DNA of 64,000 nt, taken from assembly GCA_017474455.1 (NCBI GenBank), contig JAFVHP010000033.1:84970-148969 (forward strand), in the 5' to 3' direction. The notes below the pieces were generated by a model. It searched no databases and was not told the DNA's origin. It saw only the letters and a list, made by a program, of their open reading frames with translations. This DNA is from Lachnospiraceae bacterium. GTDB lineage: Bacteria > Bacillota > Clostridia > Lachnospirales > Lachnospiraceae. Below are positions 1 to 8,458 of the stretch, in pieces; position 1 is the first letter of the stretch; every line of letters starts with the position of its first letter. A program made the position numbers and the translations under genes.

Positions 1-357
1 ATCCTGGCCAGAGGGTATGTCTACCGCGGCTGCAACGGCAGGGTCTATGCCATTGAGGATGACGGCGTCATCGTAGGCGCCGCCCTTGTCAGGGAGTTTA
101 CCGACGAACCTCTCGGCTATGATCTGCAGGAGTTCATGATAGACGGACGTTTCCAGGGCAGGGGATACGGTTCTGCCGCCCTTTCGCTGATCCTGGAGGA
201 GCTGCGCAGGGAAGGACACTATGACCATGTTGAAGTCTGCGTAAAAAAGACGGACGCCGAAGCGATCCGTCTTTATGAGAAACATGGCTTTGTTGATTCG
301 GGTTATATCGATGAAGACGTGCCGGACGCGCTGAACATGATCTGTTATCTGTCCTGA
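1..357 (+). CDS. GNAT-family N-acetyltransferase, 5' end cut by window
   Basis: The reading frame is open from base 1 and ends at the TGA at 355-357, giving 118 residues of a protein whose N-terminus lies outside the window. It belongs to the GCN5-related acetyltransferases, which move an acetyl group from acetyl-CoA to an amine. The acetyl-CoA pyrophosphate loop is visible as Q-G-R-G-Y-G-S (near 154-174), preceded by a beta strand with FMID. The usual C-terminal segment R-LYEKHGF-D-GY is also present (near 268-306). The substrate cannot be told from sequence. The gene runs convergent to the small cysteine-rich gene that follows. Confidence 0.85.
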   Translation: MLARGYVYRGCNGRVYAIEDDGVIVGAALVREFTDEPLGYDLQEFMIDGRFQGRGYGSAALSLILEELRREGHYDHVEVCVKKTDAEAIRLYEKHGFVDSGYIDEDVPDALNMICYLS

Positions 358-411
358 CGATCTTAGACTTTAGCCCTGTGGCTGATGTTACCCGCTGATC
401 CGTTTTGGGTC

Positions 412-630
412 TTAACCCCTCACCAGTGTAGAAGTGAATTCCGCGTTGATCTCCCGGATCTCCTTTTCGCCGTCGATATACGGCTGGTAGATGCTTTCCG
501 TCCTGCCGCCTCCGCGGTTGTCGCATCCGGAACAGAATTCGCAGTCGATGCCGCACGCGCCCCACAAGGCCTGGTTAACGATCCGGATCCTTTCTTCGCG
601 GGTAGTATCTTTGATGAGTATGGATCTCAT
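412..630 (-). CDS. Small cysteine-rich conserved protein (72 aa)
   Basis: A 72-residue protein starting MRSILIKDTTREER, preceded by an AAAGGAC ribosome-binding site about 8 nt upstream; a longer in-frame extension upstream has no such site. Four cysteines are clustered as C26-x3-C30-x2-C33-x2-C36, a spacing suited to a metal or Fe-S site. They are followed by a conserved-looking YQPYIDGE-EIREIN tail. I recall similar short proteins in other Clostridia, always without assigned function. Not a shadow: composition and ribosome site are good. Function unknown. Confidence 0.6.
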   Translation of the reverse strand: MRSILIKDTTREERIRIVNQALWGACGIDCEFCSGCDNRGGGRTESIYQPYIDGEKEIREINAEFTSTLVRG

Positions 631-729
631 GGCGGATGTCCTTTCTTTGGTCTTCTTTTTCAAAGTATCGCACGGCGGCGATGAGAGGACAAGATGTGCA
701 GGTCCTGGTCTGGATAAAATTACCACAAT

Positions 730-763
730 AAAAATGGCATGATCCTGGGATCATGCCATTTTT
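730..763 (-). terminator. Terminator of the first GH35 gene
   Basis: A perfect 16-bp inverted repeat (730-745 with 748-763) with A-run on one side and T-run on the other, so it can stop transcription in both directions. It lies 37 bp past the stop codon of the GH35 gene read on the minus strand. Confidence 0.75.
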
Positions 764-799
764 GCATTCCATTAACTGTTCCGCCCGGGCGGGACGTTT

Positions 800-2368
800 T
801 TATTTGCAGAGGTACAGCTTGATGTGGCGCTGCGTCGGGAAAGCGCTCAGGTTGATCCTGCAGTTGCCGTGTCCGCCTTCGTCGCCGTTGAGCACGCGGA
901 CGGTCATGAAGCCTTCGCCGTCTTTCCATAAGCCTTCTTCAATGCGCTCGCCGGCCAGGAAGCCGCCTTCGCCGCACTTGGGATAGAACTCAAGGAAAGC
1001 GTCCGTACCGATGATAAGGTACTCCATCTCGCCTAATTCGATAATGAAGCCGCCTGCCCTGGGATCAGTGTCGGGCAGCGGGCGGTTGCCCATATAGCCG
1101 GAATTCACATGATAGTTGACCCTGACGTCGCAGTCCTTCAGCGGGATCATGCAGCCCAGGTCGTTCTCTTCCAGGAAAGCATGGATGCGGCCTTCTTTGT
1201 GCGCTTCTTCGATCAGCTCCTCCATATCGCCTACCTGGCGGTAGACGGAGGAAAGCATCTGCCATGTCCTCGGATCGGACCGGAAAGCGGAGGCCTGGAT
1301 ATTCAGCTGGGCCAGCAGGCCTTCGTCAAGTTCTGTCTGTCCGGAATACAGATCGTCGATCCCGAAGGGCGAGAAGCAGATCGCATCGTGACGGCCGACA
1401 GAATAAAGGAAGAACGGTACGCAGTCCGGCGAATTCCGTACTTCGGGGATGAAGAGCGGATTGCCGTCAGTGGCATATTCGTCAACGGTCTGGCGGAATA
1501 CGCTCACATAGATGTCCGGACCGAAGAAGTCGACGCTCGGCGCGTAGGCGCGCCAGGGTGCGAGCTGTTTGGCAACAGGCCCGCCGCTGGGATACAGGCC
1601 GGGGCGGTCGGGGTGCTGTTCCAGCCAGGCATTGACATACATCGGAATAGGATACTGCGCCTTGCCGGCGGCGGTGATCTTCTCGATGGCTTTGGCATAA
1701 GCCCATACCATGAACTGTTCCGGTGCTTTTTCGCCCAGTACGGACCAGGGGCCGGTGACGCCGTGGAAGGCAGCCGCCTCGGGAGGCATCTCCGCATTGA
1801 AAACGGCCTGTGCCTGGGGACTGAAATCCCGCTCGGCACCGAGGACGCCGATCTCGTTTTCTATCTGCATGGTGATGATCACACGCTCGGTATCCACTTC
1901 CGCGATATGGGCCATGAGATGGGAGAAAGCGTTTGCGTCCGCTTCTACGGCTGCCTGGCACAGAGGCGAAACGGTCAGGATCGGCTTCTGGAAGCAGTCG
2001 CGGACCATGAAATAGGTTTCCTGGTCATGCTTGACCCAGCCGGGGATATAAGTGGATGTGCCGTTTTTCCACAGGCCGAACCACAGGATCACATAGCGCA
2101 TGCCTTCGCGCTTACCCTGTTCGATGAGTTCGTCGACCAGTGTAAAGTCAAATTTCCCCTGTTCGGGCTCGATGGTCTCCCAGGCAATGGGGAGCACCAC
2201 GCAGTTCAGGTTCAGGGGACGCAGTGCCGGCCAGACCTTCTGTTCCATATACAGTGAAGTGGAAGAACTGGAATTGTGCAGTTCTCCGGCGCGGGCGTGG
2301 AACACCTTGCCGTCAACAAAAAGCTGCATTTTGCCGTCGGTTACACGGATCTCGGGAATCGGTTTCAT
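800..2368 (-). CDS. GH35-type beta-galactosidase with C-terminal DUF5597-like region
   Basis: A 522-residue glycoside hydrolase that should remove terminal beta-galactosyl residues. The acid/base glutamate is E172 in the motif Q-I-E-N-E-I-G, the equivalent of QVENEYG in GH35 enzymes. The likely nucleophile is E309 in LFIPE. The first 400 residues make the TIM barrel; the C-terminal 120 residues resemble the DUF5597 domain common in bacterial GH35 proteins. There is no signal peptide, so it acts on imported substrate. It is a paralogue of the 35557 gene and shares its promoter motif. The start ATG at 2368 has a GGAGG site. It is monocistronic, bounded by the terminator at 730-763, and lies divergent to an acetyltransferase and the sugar-sensing operon. 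Confidence 0.88.
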   Translation of the reverse strand: MKPIPEIRVTDGKMQLFVDGKVFHARAGELHNSSSSTSLYMEQKVWPALRPLNLNCVVLPIAWETIEPEQGKFDFTLVDELIEQGKREGMRYVILWFGLWKNGTSTYIPGWVKHDQETYFMVRDCFQKPILTVSPLCQAAVEADANAFSHLMAHIAEVDTERVIITMQIENEIGVLGAERDFSPQAQAVFNAEMPPEAAAFHGVTGPWSVLGEKAPEQFMVWAYAKAIEKITAAGKAQYPIPMYVNAWLEQHPDRPGLYPSGGPVAKQLAPWRAYAPSVDFFGPDIYVSVFRQTVDEYATDGNPLFIPEVRNSPDCVPFFLYSVGRHDAICFSPFGIDDLYSGQTELDEGLLAQLNIQASAFRSDPRTWQMLSSVYRQVGDMEELIEEAHKEGRIHAFLEENDLGCMIPLKDCDVRVNYHVNSGYMGNRPLPDTDPRAGGFIIELGEMEYLIIGTDAFLEFYPKCGEGGFLAGERIEEGLWKDGEGFMTVRVLNGDEGGHGNCRINLSAFPTQRHIKLYLCK

Positions 2369-2393
2369 AAGGGATCCTCCTTTCTATAAGTTA

Positions 2394-2447
2394 ATGTTAA
2401 GATATATGATGTTTTGTCACAATATTAAAATGGTAATATCGATATGA
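2394..2447 (-). promoter_or_regulatory. GH35 promoter with conserved ATATCGATAT element
   Basis: Read on the minus strand: the palindrome ATATCGATAT, then a -35 TTGTGA (2417-2422), a 17-bp spacer and a -10 TAACAT (2394-2399). The 31 bp at 2417-2447 match 25 of 31 positions at 35437-35467, upstream of the paralogous GH35 gene. The -35/-10 spacing is the same there, as is a TTAACTT just past the -10. The palindrome is therefore a likely operator or activator site common to both genes. Confidence 0.6.
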
Positions 2448-2588
2448 ATATATTAATGCCGGTGAAATACAGGGTCAGTCCTCTTTTCATATCTTCGGAA
2501 TGATATTGTGCCTGATACAGTATATTATAGACGTAAACCGGCGGCGCCGGAGAAACGTATTTGGAGAAATAATACGCAGGAGTTGAAA

Positions 2589-3065
2589 ATGGGGCAGGGA
2601 ACAGTCCGTTTCGCGAAAGAAGACGACCTGGTAAGAGTAAATGAACTCAGGCAGCAGGTCAATGAACTGCATGTGCAGGGAGAACCCGATATATTTAAAC
2701 AGGGATTTGACAAAGAACTGCGGGACTATGTTTATACAATATTCCGGGACCCGCAAATGAAGATCGTTGTTTACGAGAACGACGGTCAGATCCGTGCTTA
2801 TGCCGTCCTGAACCATATCGTGAAGCCGGAGAATCCTTTTATGTATAAAAGGGATTATCTGGATATCGATGAATTCTGCGTGGACGAAGCCTGCCGCAGG
2901 CAGGGGATCGGTATGGAAATGATCCGGTTCATCCGCGGCTACGCCGGGGAGGAAGGTTTTGACAGGCTTGAACTGAATATGTGGGAGTTCAACCAAAGCG
3001 CGCTGGAGTTCTATGAAGCGGCCGGATTTGCGACTTACCGCAGATACATGGTGATGGAGCCGTAA
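2589..3065 (+). CDS. GNAT-family N-acetyltransferase
   Basis: A 158-residue acetyltransferase beginning MGQGTVRFAKEDDL. The ATG at 2589 has AGGAG just upstream; a longer frame opening at 2508 lacks a ribosome site. The acetyl-CoA loop reads CRRQGIG, the preceding strand is LDIDEFCVDE, and the C-terminal motif is N-SALEFYEAAGFATYRRYM, typical of the family. Substrate unknown. It is separated from the following sensor operon by about 100 bp that carry their own extended -10 promoter, so it is probably transcribed alone. Confidence 0.85.
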   Translation: MGQGTVRFAKEDDLVRVNELRQQVNELHVQGEPDIFKQGFDKELRDYVYTIFRDPQMKIVVYENDGQIRAYAVLNHIVKPENPFMYKRDYLDIDEFCVDEACRRQGIGMEMIRFIRGYAGEEGFDRLELNMWEFNQSALEFYEAAGFATYRRYMVMEP

Positions 3066-3093
3066 AGGGATCCATCCCGGTAAAAGTAATATT

Positions 3094-3102
3094 TGCTATA
3101 AT
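3094..3102 (+). promoter_or_regulatory. Extended -10 promoter of the sensor operon
   Basis: TGCTATAAT is a perfect extended -10 box with no recognisable -35. It lies 71 bp before the response regulator start. A short hairpin (CCGGCA pairing with TGCCGG, 3139-3159) sits immediately before the AGGAG ribosome site. Confidence 0.55.
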
Positions 3103-3172
3103 GAATGGCAGCTTATCTTTTTGCTGCAGCTGACGATCCCGGCAGGACAGACATGCCGGCAGGAGACGATCC

Positions 3173-4777
3173 ATGGAACCGTTAAAGGTCTTTATAACAG
3201 AAGATGAAAGCATAGTGCGGGAAGGCCTGCGGGATATGATCCCCTGGGAACAGTACGGCTTTGTCTTTGCGGGCGAAGCTTCCGACGGGGAGACTGCGCT
3301 GCCGATGGTCCGCAGGATCAGGCCGGATATCCTGATTACCGATATAAAAATGCCGTTCATGGACGGCCTCGAATTCAGCCGTCTGGTCAGCAGAGAGCTG
3401 CCGGCGACCAGGATCATCATCCTGTCCGGGTATGATGATTTCGAATATGCGAGACAGGCCATTGAGCTCCATGTGGACCAGTATCTTTTGAAGCCCATCA
3501 CGAAAGCGGCCATGGTGCAGGCTCTGGAACAGACCAGGAGCCGTATCGAGGAAGACCAGAAGCAGCAGGAATACCTGCAGCAGTTCATCAGGGAATCCAG
3601 GGAATATGAGCATTATGAGCGCCGGGACTTCTTCGAGAAGCTCGTGGGCGGGTCTCTCACCGTGCCGCAGATCTATGAACAGGCCGCCAGGCTGGAGATC
3701 GACCTGGACGCGGAGTGCTTCAATATCGTGCTGTTCAGCCTGCAGGGCCCGGATCAGGACAGGGGATATTCGGCAGAAGCTTCGGAACGGCTGGAGACCC
3801 TGATAGGGAACCTGTACAGGAATCCCGACCTTCTGGTGTTCCGTGAAGGCATATTGAGCTACGCGGTGCTGGTCAAGGCACAGAAGGATAAGATCGACGA
3901 GAGGACGGCGCGATGTCTGGATATCATCCGGACGCAGTGCGAGAATGCGGAAAAAGAGCTGGACTGGCATGCGGCTGTAGGAACGCCCGTAGAGCGGCTG
4001 AGCGGGATCCCCCGCTGTTACATGGATGCCGGGCACGCGATGGCATTCAGGCATATCATGCCGGGCGAGCATGTGCTGACGGCGGAGAGGATAAAAGCGG
4101 TCACGGCGGAACAGGAAAGCTATCAGACGATAGATTCCGGCACGGCGGATCCGATGCTGATCCGCGGTTTTATCCGTCAGGGCACGGCTGCGGAACTGGA
4201 TGACTTCGTTTCCGAATACTTTGATGCCATCGGGTCAGCGGCGGATTCTCTGATGTTCAGGAATTACCTGATCCTGAGCGCGAGGGTCAACGCCCTTGCC
4301 GCCATAGAGGAGCTGGGGATCAGCCGGAGCCTTCTGATGGAAAGGCTGCCCATGCCCGGCCAGGATGCCGGAAAGGACCTGAAAAACTACCTGACGGAGG
4401 TCCTGCATGCCGCGGTCTCGCTGCGGGACGAGGAGACCCAGCGGCAGGGAGGGAAACTCCTGGAGAATGCCCTGGAGTATATCGACAGGCATTATACGGA
4501 CGAAGATATGTCCCTGAATACGCTCGCCAGGGCGATCAATGTCAGCACGAACTATCTGAGCGCGATCTTCAGCCAGAAAATGGGTATATCCTTTGTGGAA
4601 TACCTGACCCAGAAGCGGATGACCCGGGCCAAACAGCTTCTTAAGCAGAGCAGGAAGCGCACGGGGGACATCGCCGCGGAGGTCGGCTACCGGGATCCGC
4701 ATTATTTCAGCTTTGTCTTTAAGAAAACACAGGGCTGTACGCCCAGGGAATACCGCGGGGGAGAGCAGGATAAATGA
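3173..4777 (+). CDS. YesN-type response regulator with AraC DNA-binding domain
   Basis: A 534-residue transcription factor. Residues 1-120 are a receiver domain with phospho-acceptor D57 in LITDIKMPFMDG and the conserved lysine K107 in YLLKPI. A long linker region follows, as usual in YesN proteins. The last 100 residues are two AraC-type helix-turn-helices, with the family signature GYRDPHYFSFVFKK--G-TPREYR. It overlaps the kinase gene by 4 nt (ATGA), so the two are translationally coupled and form one two-component system. Likely targets, by context, are the sugar importer at 8791 and perhaps the GH35 genes. The start has an AGGAG site. Confidence 0.92.
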   Translation: MEPLKVFITEDESIVREGLRDMIPWEQYGFVFAGEASDGETALPMVRRIRPDILITDIKMPFMDGLEFSRLVSRELPATRIIILSGYDDFEYARQAIELHVDQYLLKPITKAAMVQALEQTRSRIEEDQKQQEYLQQFIRESREYEHYERRDFFEKLVGGSLTVPQIYEQAARLEIDLDAECFNIVLFSLQGPDQDRGYSAEASERLETLIGNLYRNPDLLVFREGILSYAVLVKAQKDKIDERTARCLDIIRTQCENAEKELDWHAAVGTPVERLSGIPRCYMDAGHAMAFRHIMPGEHVLTAERIKAVTAEQESYQTIDSGTADPMLIRGFIRQGTAAELDDFVSEYFDAIGSAADSLMFRNYLILSARVNALAAIEELGISRSLLMERLPMPGQDAGKDLKNYLTEVLHAAVSLRDEETQRQGGKLLENALEYIDRHYTDEDMSLNTLARAINVSTNYLSAIFSQKMGISFVEYLTQKRMTRAKQLLKQSRKRTGDIAAEVGYRDPHYFSFVFKKTQGCTPREYRGGEQDK

Positions 4778-6198
4778 GCGGGACCGGTCCGGTCACAGAC
4801 CGCAACTCCATCAGTGAAAGGATCCGTCGGCTGATCATTACCCTGGCGGTGCCTTTCTGCGTCCTGGCGCTGTTCATCCTTTTCCTGTTCACTTTTTACA
4901 GTCTCCGTTTCGCGAAGATCAGCAGCAATATCTCCACAGCCTCCCAGTTCAACCAGAATTTCAAGGAAGAAGTCGACCTGAAGATGTACTATTTCGTGAC
5001 CGGCAGCAGCGACGAAGTCCCGCTGGAAGAGGTGGAGACCGCCGAGGAATTGGCCAGGGAGCTGCTTTCGGGCACCGGGAACAGGGAGAGCGTGCGGGCT
5101 GTCAGCAGCGTGCTCAATCTCTGCGGCAACCTGAAAGGCTGTATCGCGGATATCGAAAAGACGGACGGGTACAACAGCCGGATGCACCAGCTGGAGACGA
5201 ACGTATACGTCATCACGGAACTGATACAGGATTATATGTATACCTACCTGTATCATGAAGCCGGAGAACTGGCTGCCCTGCGCCGGCGCCAGACCTTTCT
5301 GTTGGCTACGGTCTTTACGGCGGCAGCCCTTGTCATACTGGCTGCTATCGTCATTTCCCTCCGCCAGAGTATCCGGATCGCGCGCAGTATAACGAGGCCC
5401 GTGGACGAACTGTACCGCCGGGTCGGCGAGATCGGTGAAGGCGACCTGACTGTCCGGGCGCCGGTGGATGCCGAGGACGGGAAACTGAGGGCCCTTGGCG
5501 AAGGGCTGGAGGAGATGGTCAACCGCCTCAATGAGCAGCGGGAACTGAACCGGCAGGAACAGTTAAGGCTACGCAGCATGGAGCTGGCGCTGATCCAGGC
5601 CCAGATCAATCCGCACTTTTTGTACAATACGCTGGACGCAATCATGTGGCTGACCGAGACGGGGAAGAACGACCAGGCGGTCGAGATGGTCTCGAGCCTT
5701 TCGACATATTTCCGCTCTTTTTTGTCGAACGGCAAGGATATCATCACGCTCAGGGAAGAAGCACTGCACGTGCGCAGCTATCTGGAGATCCAGCAGGTCC
5801 GCTACAGGGATATCCTGCAGTATGAGCTGGATATGGATCCCGAACTGGAAGAATGCCTGATCCCGAAGATGACGCTCCAGCCGCTGGTGGAAAATGCCAT
5901 CTATCACGGCATCAAGACCAAACGCGGCGGGGGGACGGTCCGGATCAGCAGCAGGAAAAACGGCAGCCGTGCCCTGCTGAAAGTCGAAGATACCGGATCG
6001 GGTATGGAAAAAGAGGAGTTCGAGAAGCTGCTCGCATCCCTGGAAGACAGTGAAGGCAGCGGTTTCGGAATGCGGGCTTCCTACCAGAGGCTCAAGCTGA
6101 TGTTCGATACGGAACTGGAATTTGATATGGAAAGTGTGCCTGGCGAGGGAACGACGATCCTGATCGGCATACCTTTCAGGACCGGAGGGGAAGGATGA
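4774..6198 (+). CDS. YesM-type sensor histidine kinase
   Basis: A 474-residue membrane kinase. The first membrane segment spans residues 20-44, an external sensing domain lies at about 45-170, and the second segment spans 174-196. A HAMP linker runs to about 255. The phosphorylated histidine is H281 in QINPHFLYNTLDAI, the hallmark of the LytS/YesM family. The ATP-binding domain follows, with LVENAIYHGI as N-box and DTGSGM as G1 box. It overlaps the regulator before it and the lipoprotein after it by 4 nt each. The small external domain and the coupled binding protein suggest that it senses a sugar through that lipoprotein. Confidence 0.92.
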   Translation: MSGTGPVTDRNSISERIRRLIITLAVPFCVLALFILFLFTFYSLRFAKISSNISTASQFNQNFKEEVDLKMYYFVTGSSDEVPLEEVETAEELARELLSGTGNRESVRAVSSVLNLCGNLKGCIADIEKTDGYNSRMHQLETNVYVITELIQDYMYTYLYHEAGELAALRRRQTFLLATVFTAAALVILAAIVISLRQSIRIARSITRPVDELYRRVGEIGEGDLTVRAPVDAEDGKLRALGEGLEEMVNRLNEQRELNRQEQLRLRSMELALIQAQINPHFLYNTLDAIMWLTETGKNDQAVEMVSSLSTYFRSFLSNGKDIITLREEALHVRSYLEIQQVRYRDILQYELDMDPELEECLIPKMTLQPLVENAIYHGIKTKRGGGTVRISSRKNGSRALLKVEDTGSGMEKEEFEKLLASLEDSEGSGFGMRASYQRLKLMFDTELEFDMESVPGEGTTILIGIPFRTGGEG

Positions 6199-7184
6199 AG
6201 AAGCTTCGGGTGTTTTTGGCGATTTGCTTGATCATGGCCTTATTCCCGGGATGCTCCCCGGAGCGGGAAGCGGCGCGGGAAGAAAAACTGATCCGGGTGG
6301 GCTTTTCCCAGGTGGGATCGGAGTCCGACTGGCGGGCTGCGAACACCCAGTCCATGATCAGCGCTCTCAGCGAAAAGAACGGGTTTGAGCTGATCTACGA
6401 TAATGCCAGGCAGCGCCAGGAGAACCAGTTCCTCGCGATCCGCAATTTCATCCAGCAGGACGTGGACTATATCGTCCTGGCTCCCATCGCGGAATCAGGG
6501 TGGGACGATGTGCTCTCAGAAGCCAGGTCGGCAGGCATCCCGGTCATCATCGTGGACCGGCAGATCGCGGTCAGCGACGAAGATCTCTATACCAGCTGGG
6601 TCGGGTCGGACTTTCTGGCGGAAGGCCAGCGGGCCATCCGGTGGCTGGAAGGCACGATCCAGCAGCAGGGCCGGCTGGGAAAACCGCTGAATATCCTGCA
6701 TATCCAGGGAACCGACGGCGCGACGGCACAGATCGGCCGTACAAAAGCCCTGAACGACGCGGTCAGGACCCATCCCGGCTGGAAGGTGGCGGCAGTCCTT
6801 CCGGGGGAATATACGGAAGCGAAAAGCTATGAACTGGTCCGCGATTTCCTGGCCGAAGATCAGCAGATCGACGTGATCTACAGTGAAAATGACAATATGA
6901 CCTTCGGCGCCATACGGGCCCTGGAAGAAGCGGGGATCAGTTACGGTGCCGACGGGGATGTGATCATCATTTCTTTTGACGCGGTGCACGACGCGCTGGA
7001 AATGTGCCTGAACGGGAAGATCAATATCTGTGTGGAATGCAACCCTCTGCACGGCCCCAGGGTGGCAGCCCTGATCCGGCAGCTGGAGAACGGTGAAACG
7101 CCGGCCAAACAGACCTATGTCGATGAGACGTTCTTCTCGCCGGGGCTTTTAAATGAAGACCTGATCGGCAGCAGGGAATACTGA
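6195..7184 (+). CDS. YtfQ-like sugar-binding lipoprotein of the sensor operon
   Basis: A 329-residue periplasmic-binding-protein-like lipoprotein. The signal peptide ends in a lipobox LFPGC (Cys20), so the mature protein is anchored to the outer face of the membrane. The start of the mature domain, IRVGFSQVGSESDWRAANT, and DYIVLAPIAESGWDDVL closely follow the E. coli galactofuranose-binding protein YtfQ as I remember it. It is translated from an ATG overlapping the kinase stop. No permease is in this operon, and the importer at 8791 has its own binding protein. I infer that this copy presents sugar to the YesM-like kinase, though it could also feed the importer. Confidence 0.85.
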   Translation: MKKLRVFLAICLIMALFPGCSPEREAAREEKLIRVGFSQVGSESDWRAANTQSMISALSEKNGFELIYDNARQRQENQFLAIRNFIQQDVDYIVLAPIAESGWDDVLSEARSAGIPVIIVDRQIAVSDEDLYTSWVGSDFLAEGQRAIRWLEGTIQQQGRLGKPLNILHIQGTDGATAQIGRTKALNDAVRTHPGWKVAAVLPGEYTEAKSYELVRDFLAEDQQIDVIYSENDNMTFGAIRALEEAGISYGADGDVIIISFDAVHDALEMCLNGKINICVECNPLHGPRVAALIRQLENGETPAKQTYVDETFFSPGLLNEDLIGSREY

Positions 7185-7395
7185 CGGGGAAGCCAGTGCG
7201 CCGGCACTGGCTTTTTGACGCTTATTCCGATGCTGTCGTGTAGATCATTTCAACCGGACCGCGTAAGCGGGACGGGGAAGCCAGTGCGCCGGCACTGGCT
7301 TTTTAGCCGCTCATCCAACGATGCTGTCGTGTTGATCATTTCAACCGGACCGCGAGAGCGGGACGGGGAAGCCAGTGCGCCGGCACTGGCTTTTT
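7185..7395. repeat. Three tandem copies of a two-hairpin repeat
   Basis: A unit of 88-91 bp is present two and a half times between convergent genes. Each full unit has GATCATTTCAACCG, then a short hairpin (CCGC-GTAA-GCGG or CCGC-GAGA-GCGG), then GGGACGGGGA. It ends with a second hairpin with 9-bp arms AGCCAGTGC/GCACTGGCT, loop GCCG and a T5 tail. The second hairpins lie at 7191-7212, 7279-7300 and 7370-7391. The loop of the first hairpin differs between copies while its stem is kept. A fourth, diverged copy lies at 58351-58404. The last T-run overlaps the stop codon of the repressor gene. Confidence 0.85.
7191..7216 (+). terminator. Terminator of the sensor operon (first repeat copy)
   Basis: Perfect 9-bp stem with loop GCCG followed by TTTTT, starting 7 nt after the stop codon of the binding-lipoprotein gene. 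Two further identical hairpins follow as backup. Confidence 0.8.
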
Positions 7396-8458
7396 AGCCA
7401 CTGTCCCGCTGTATGAGCGTCCAGGGGAGCCGTATAGAGCGGGCCTTTTCGCCGCGGATGAGCCTCAGCAGAGCGGATGCGGCGGCTGTCCCCATCTGGT
7501 GGCGCTCATGGGCGAGGGAAGTGATGGACACCGGGCCCAGCCGGCAGTAATGGCTGTTGTCGAAACTGACGACGGCGATATCTTCCGGAACGCGGAGGCC
7601 TTCCCTCGTGAGGCACCGGACCAGCTGGTAGGCGATCTCATCGTTATAGGCCATTATGGCGCTGCAGGGGGAAAGATCGTTTCGGATATAACGCATCAGC
7701 CAGTCCCTTCTGCCGCTCAGCAGATTCTCCCTGTTTTCCGAATCGTACCAGAGTATGCTTTTTTCGCTGACCGGGCAGCCGGCCCGGATCAGTGCGGACA
7801 AAAATCCGTGATAGCGTTCCGGACCCTGCAGATCGTCGCTTTTGAATGCGCCGGCGATCTGCCTGTGGCCTGTATCCATCAGGTACCGGACTAAAAGTTC
7901 CGCGCCGCCTTCGTTATCGTCGCGGATACAGGGTGCGTTTTCCGGCACAGGGAGCAGGGCGTGGAGGTAGACGAGAGGTATCCCCAGTTCCCCGATCCTT
8001 TTCAGAAGGTCCAGGTTCGGACTGGGCAGGGCGCTTTTGGCAGGCTCCATGATGATGCCCGCGGGCGGTGCGGACAGGAGCCCGGTAAGGATCTCCCTTT
8101 CCCGCATGACACTGCCGGAGAGCGCATACGGTTCGATGTCAAACCCTTCCTGGCTAAAGACCGTTTCCATATCCTTTAACAGCTGCGGATACAGGTATTC
8201 GTCCGTCCCGTACACAAGGACGGCGATCCGCCCGCCGTGCCGTCCGGCATAGCCGGACAGGTAGGTGCCGCTGCCGTGCACGCGCACGATAACGCCTTCT
8301 TCTTCCAGTATAAGGAGCGCGTGCCGGACAGTCTGCCGGCTGTATCCGTACTGCCGCGAGATCTCCATTTCACCCGGAAGTTTATTCCGGCCCTCTGTGC
8401 GCATCCTCGCGCAGAGTCTTCTCAATTCAGATGTCAGGATCAGATATTTCGATGCCAT
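7394..8458 (-). CDS. GntR/LacI-type transcriptional repressor (AraR-like layout)
   Basis: A 354-residue regulator that joins a GntR-type winged helix (residues 1-70, SRQYGYSRQTVRHALLILEEEG and wing HGSGTYL) to a LacI-type sugar-binding domain (about 75-350). This is the arrangement of the arabinose repressor AraR. The effector domain has RYHGFLSAL and VPEDIAVVSFDN, both typical of the LacI family. It is divergent from the importer operon at 8791 with a 332-bp shared regulatory region. An imperfect palindrome with a GTAC core at 8628-8641 there is a candidate operator. It probably represses the importer until the imported sugar binds. Confidence 0.88.
   Translation of the reverse strand: MASKYLILTSELRRLCARMRTEGRNKLPGEMEISRQYGYSRQTVRHALLILEEEGVIVRVHGSGTYLSGYAGRHGGRIAVLVYGTDEYLYPQLLKDMETVFSQEGFDIEPYALSGSVMREREILTGLLSAPPAGIIMEPAKSALPSPNLDLLKRIGELGIPLVYLHALLPVPENAPCIRDDNEGGAELLVRYLMDTGHRQIAGAFKSDDLQGPERYHGFLSALIRAGCPVSEKSILWYDSENRENLLSGRRDWLMRYIRNDLSPCSAIMAYNDEIAYQLVRCLTREGLRVPEDIAVVSFDNSHYCRLGPVSITSLAHERHQMGTAAASALLRLIRGEKARSIRLPWTLIQRDSG

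Noticed and set aside
1109-2257. 382-codon plus-strand frame opposite the first GH35 gene
   Set aside because: It is a shadow frame antisense to a gene with clear catalytic motifs, a ribosome site and a paralogue.
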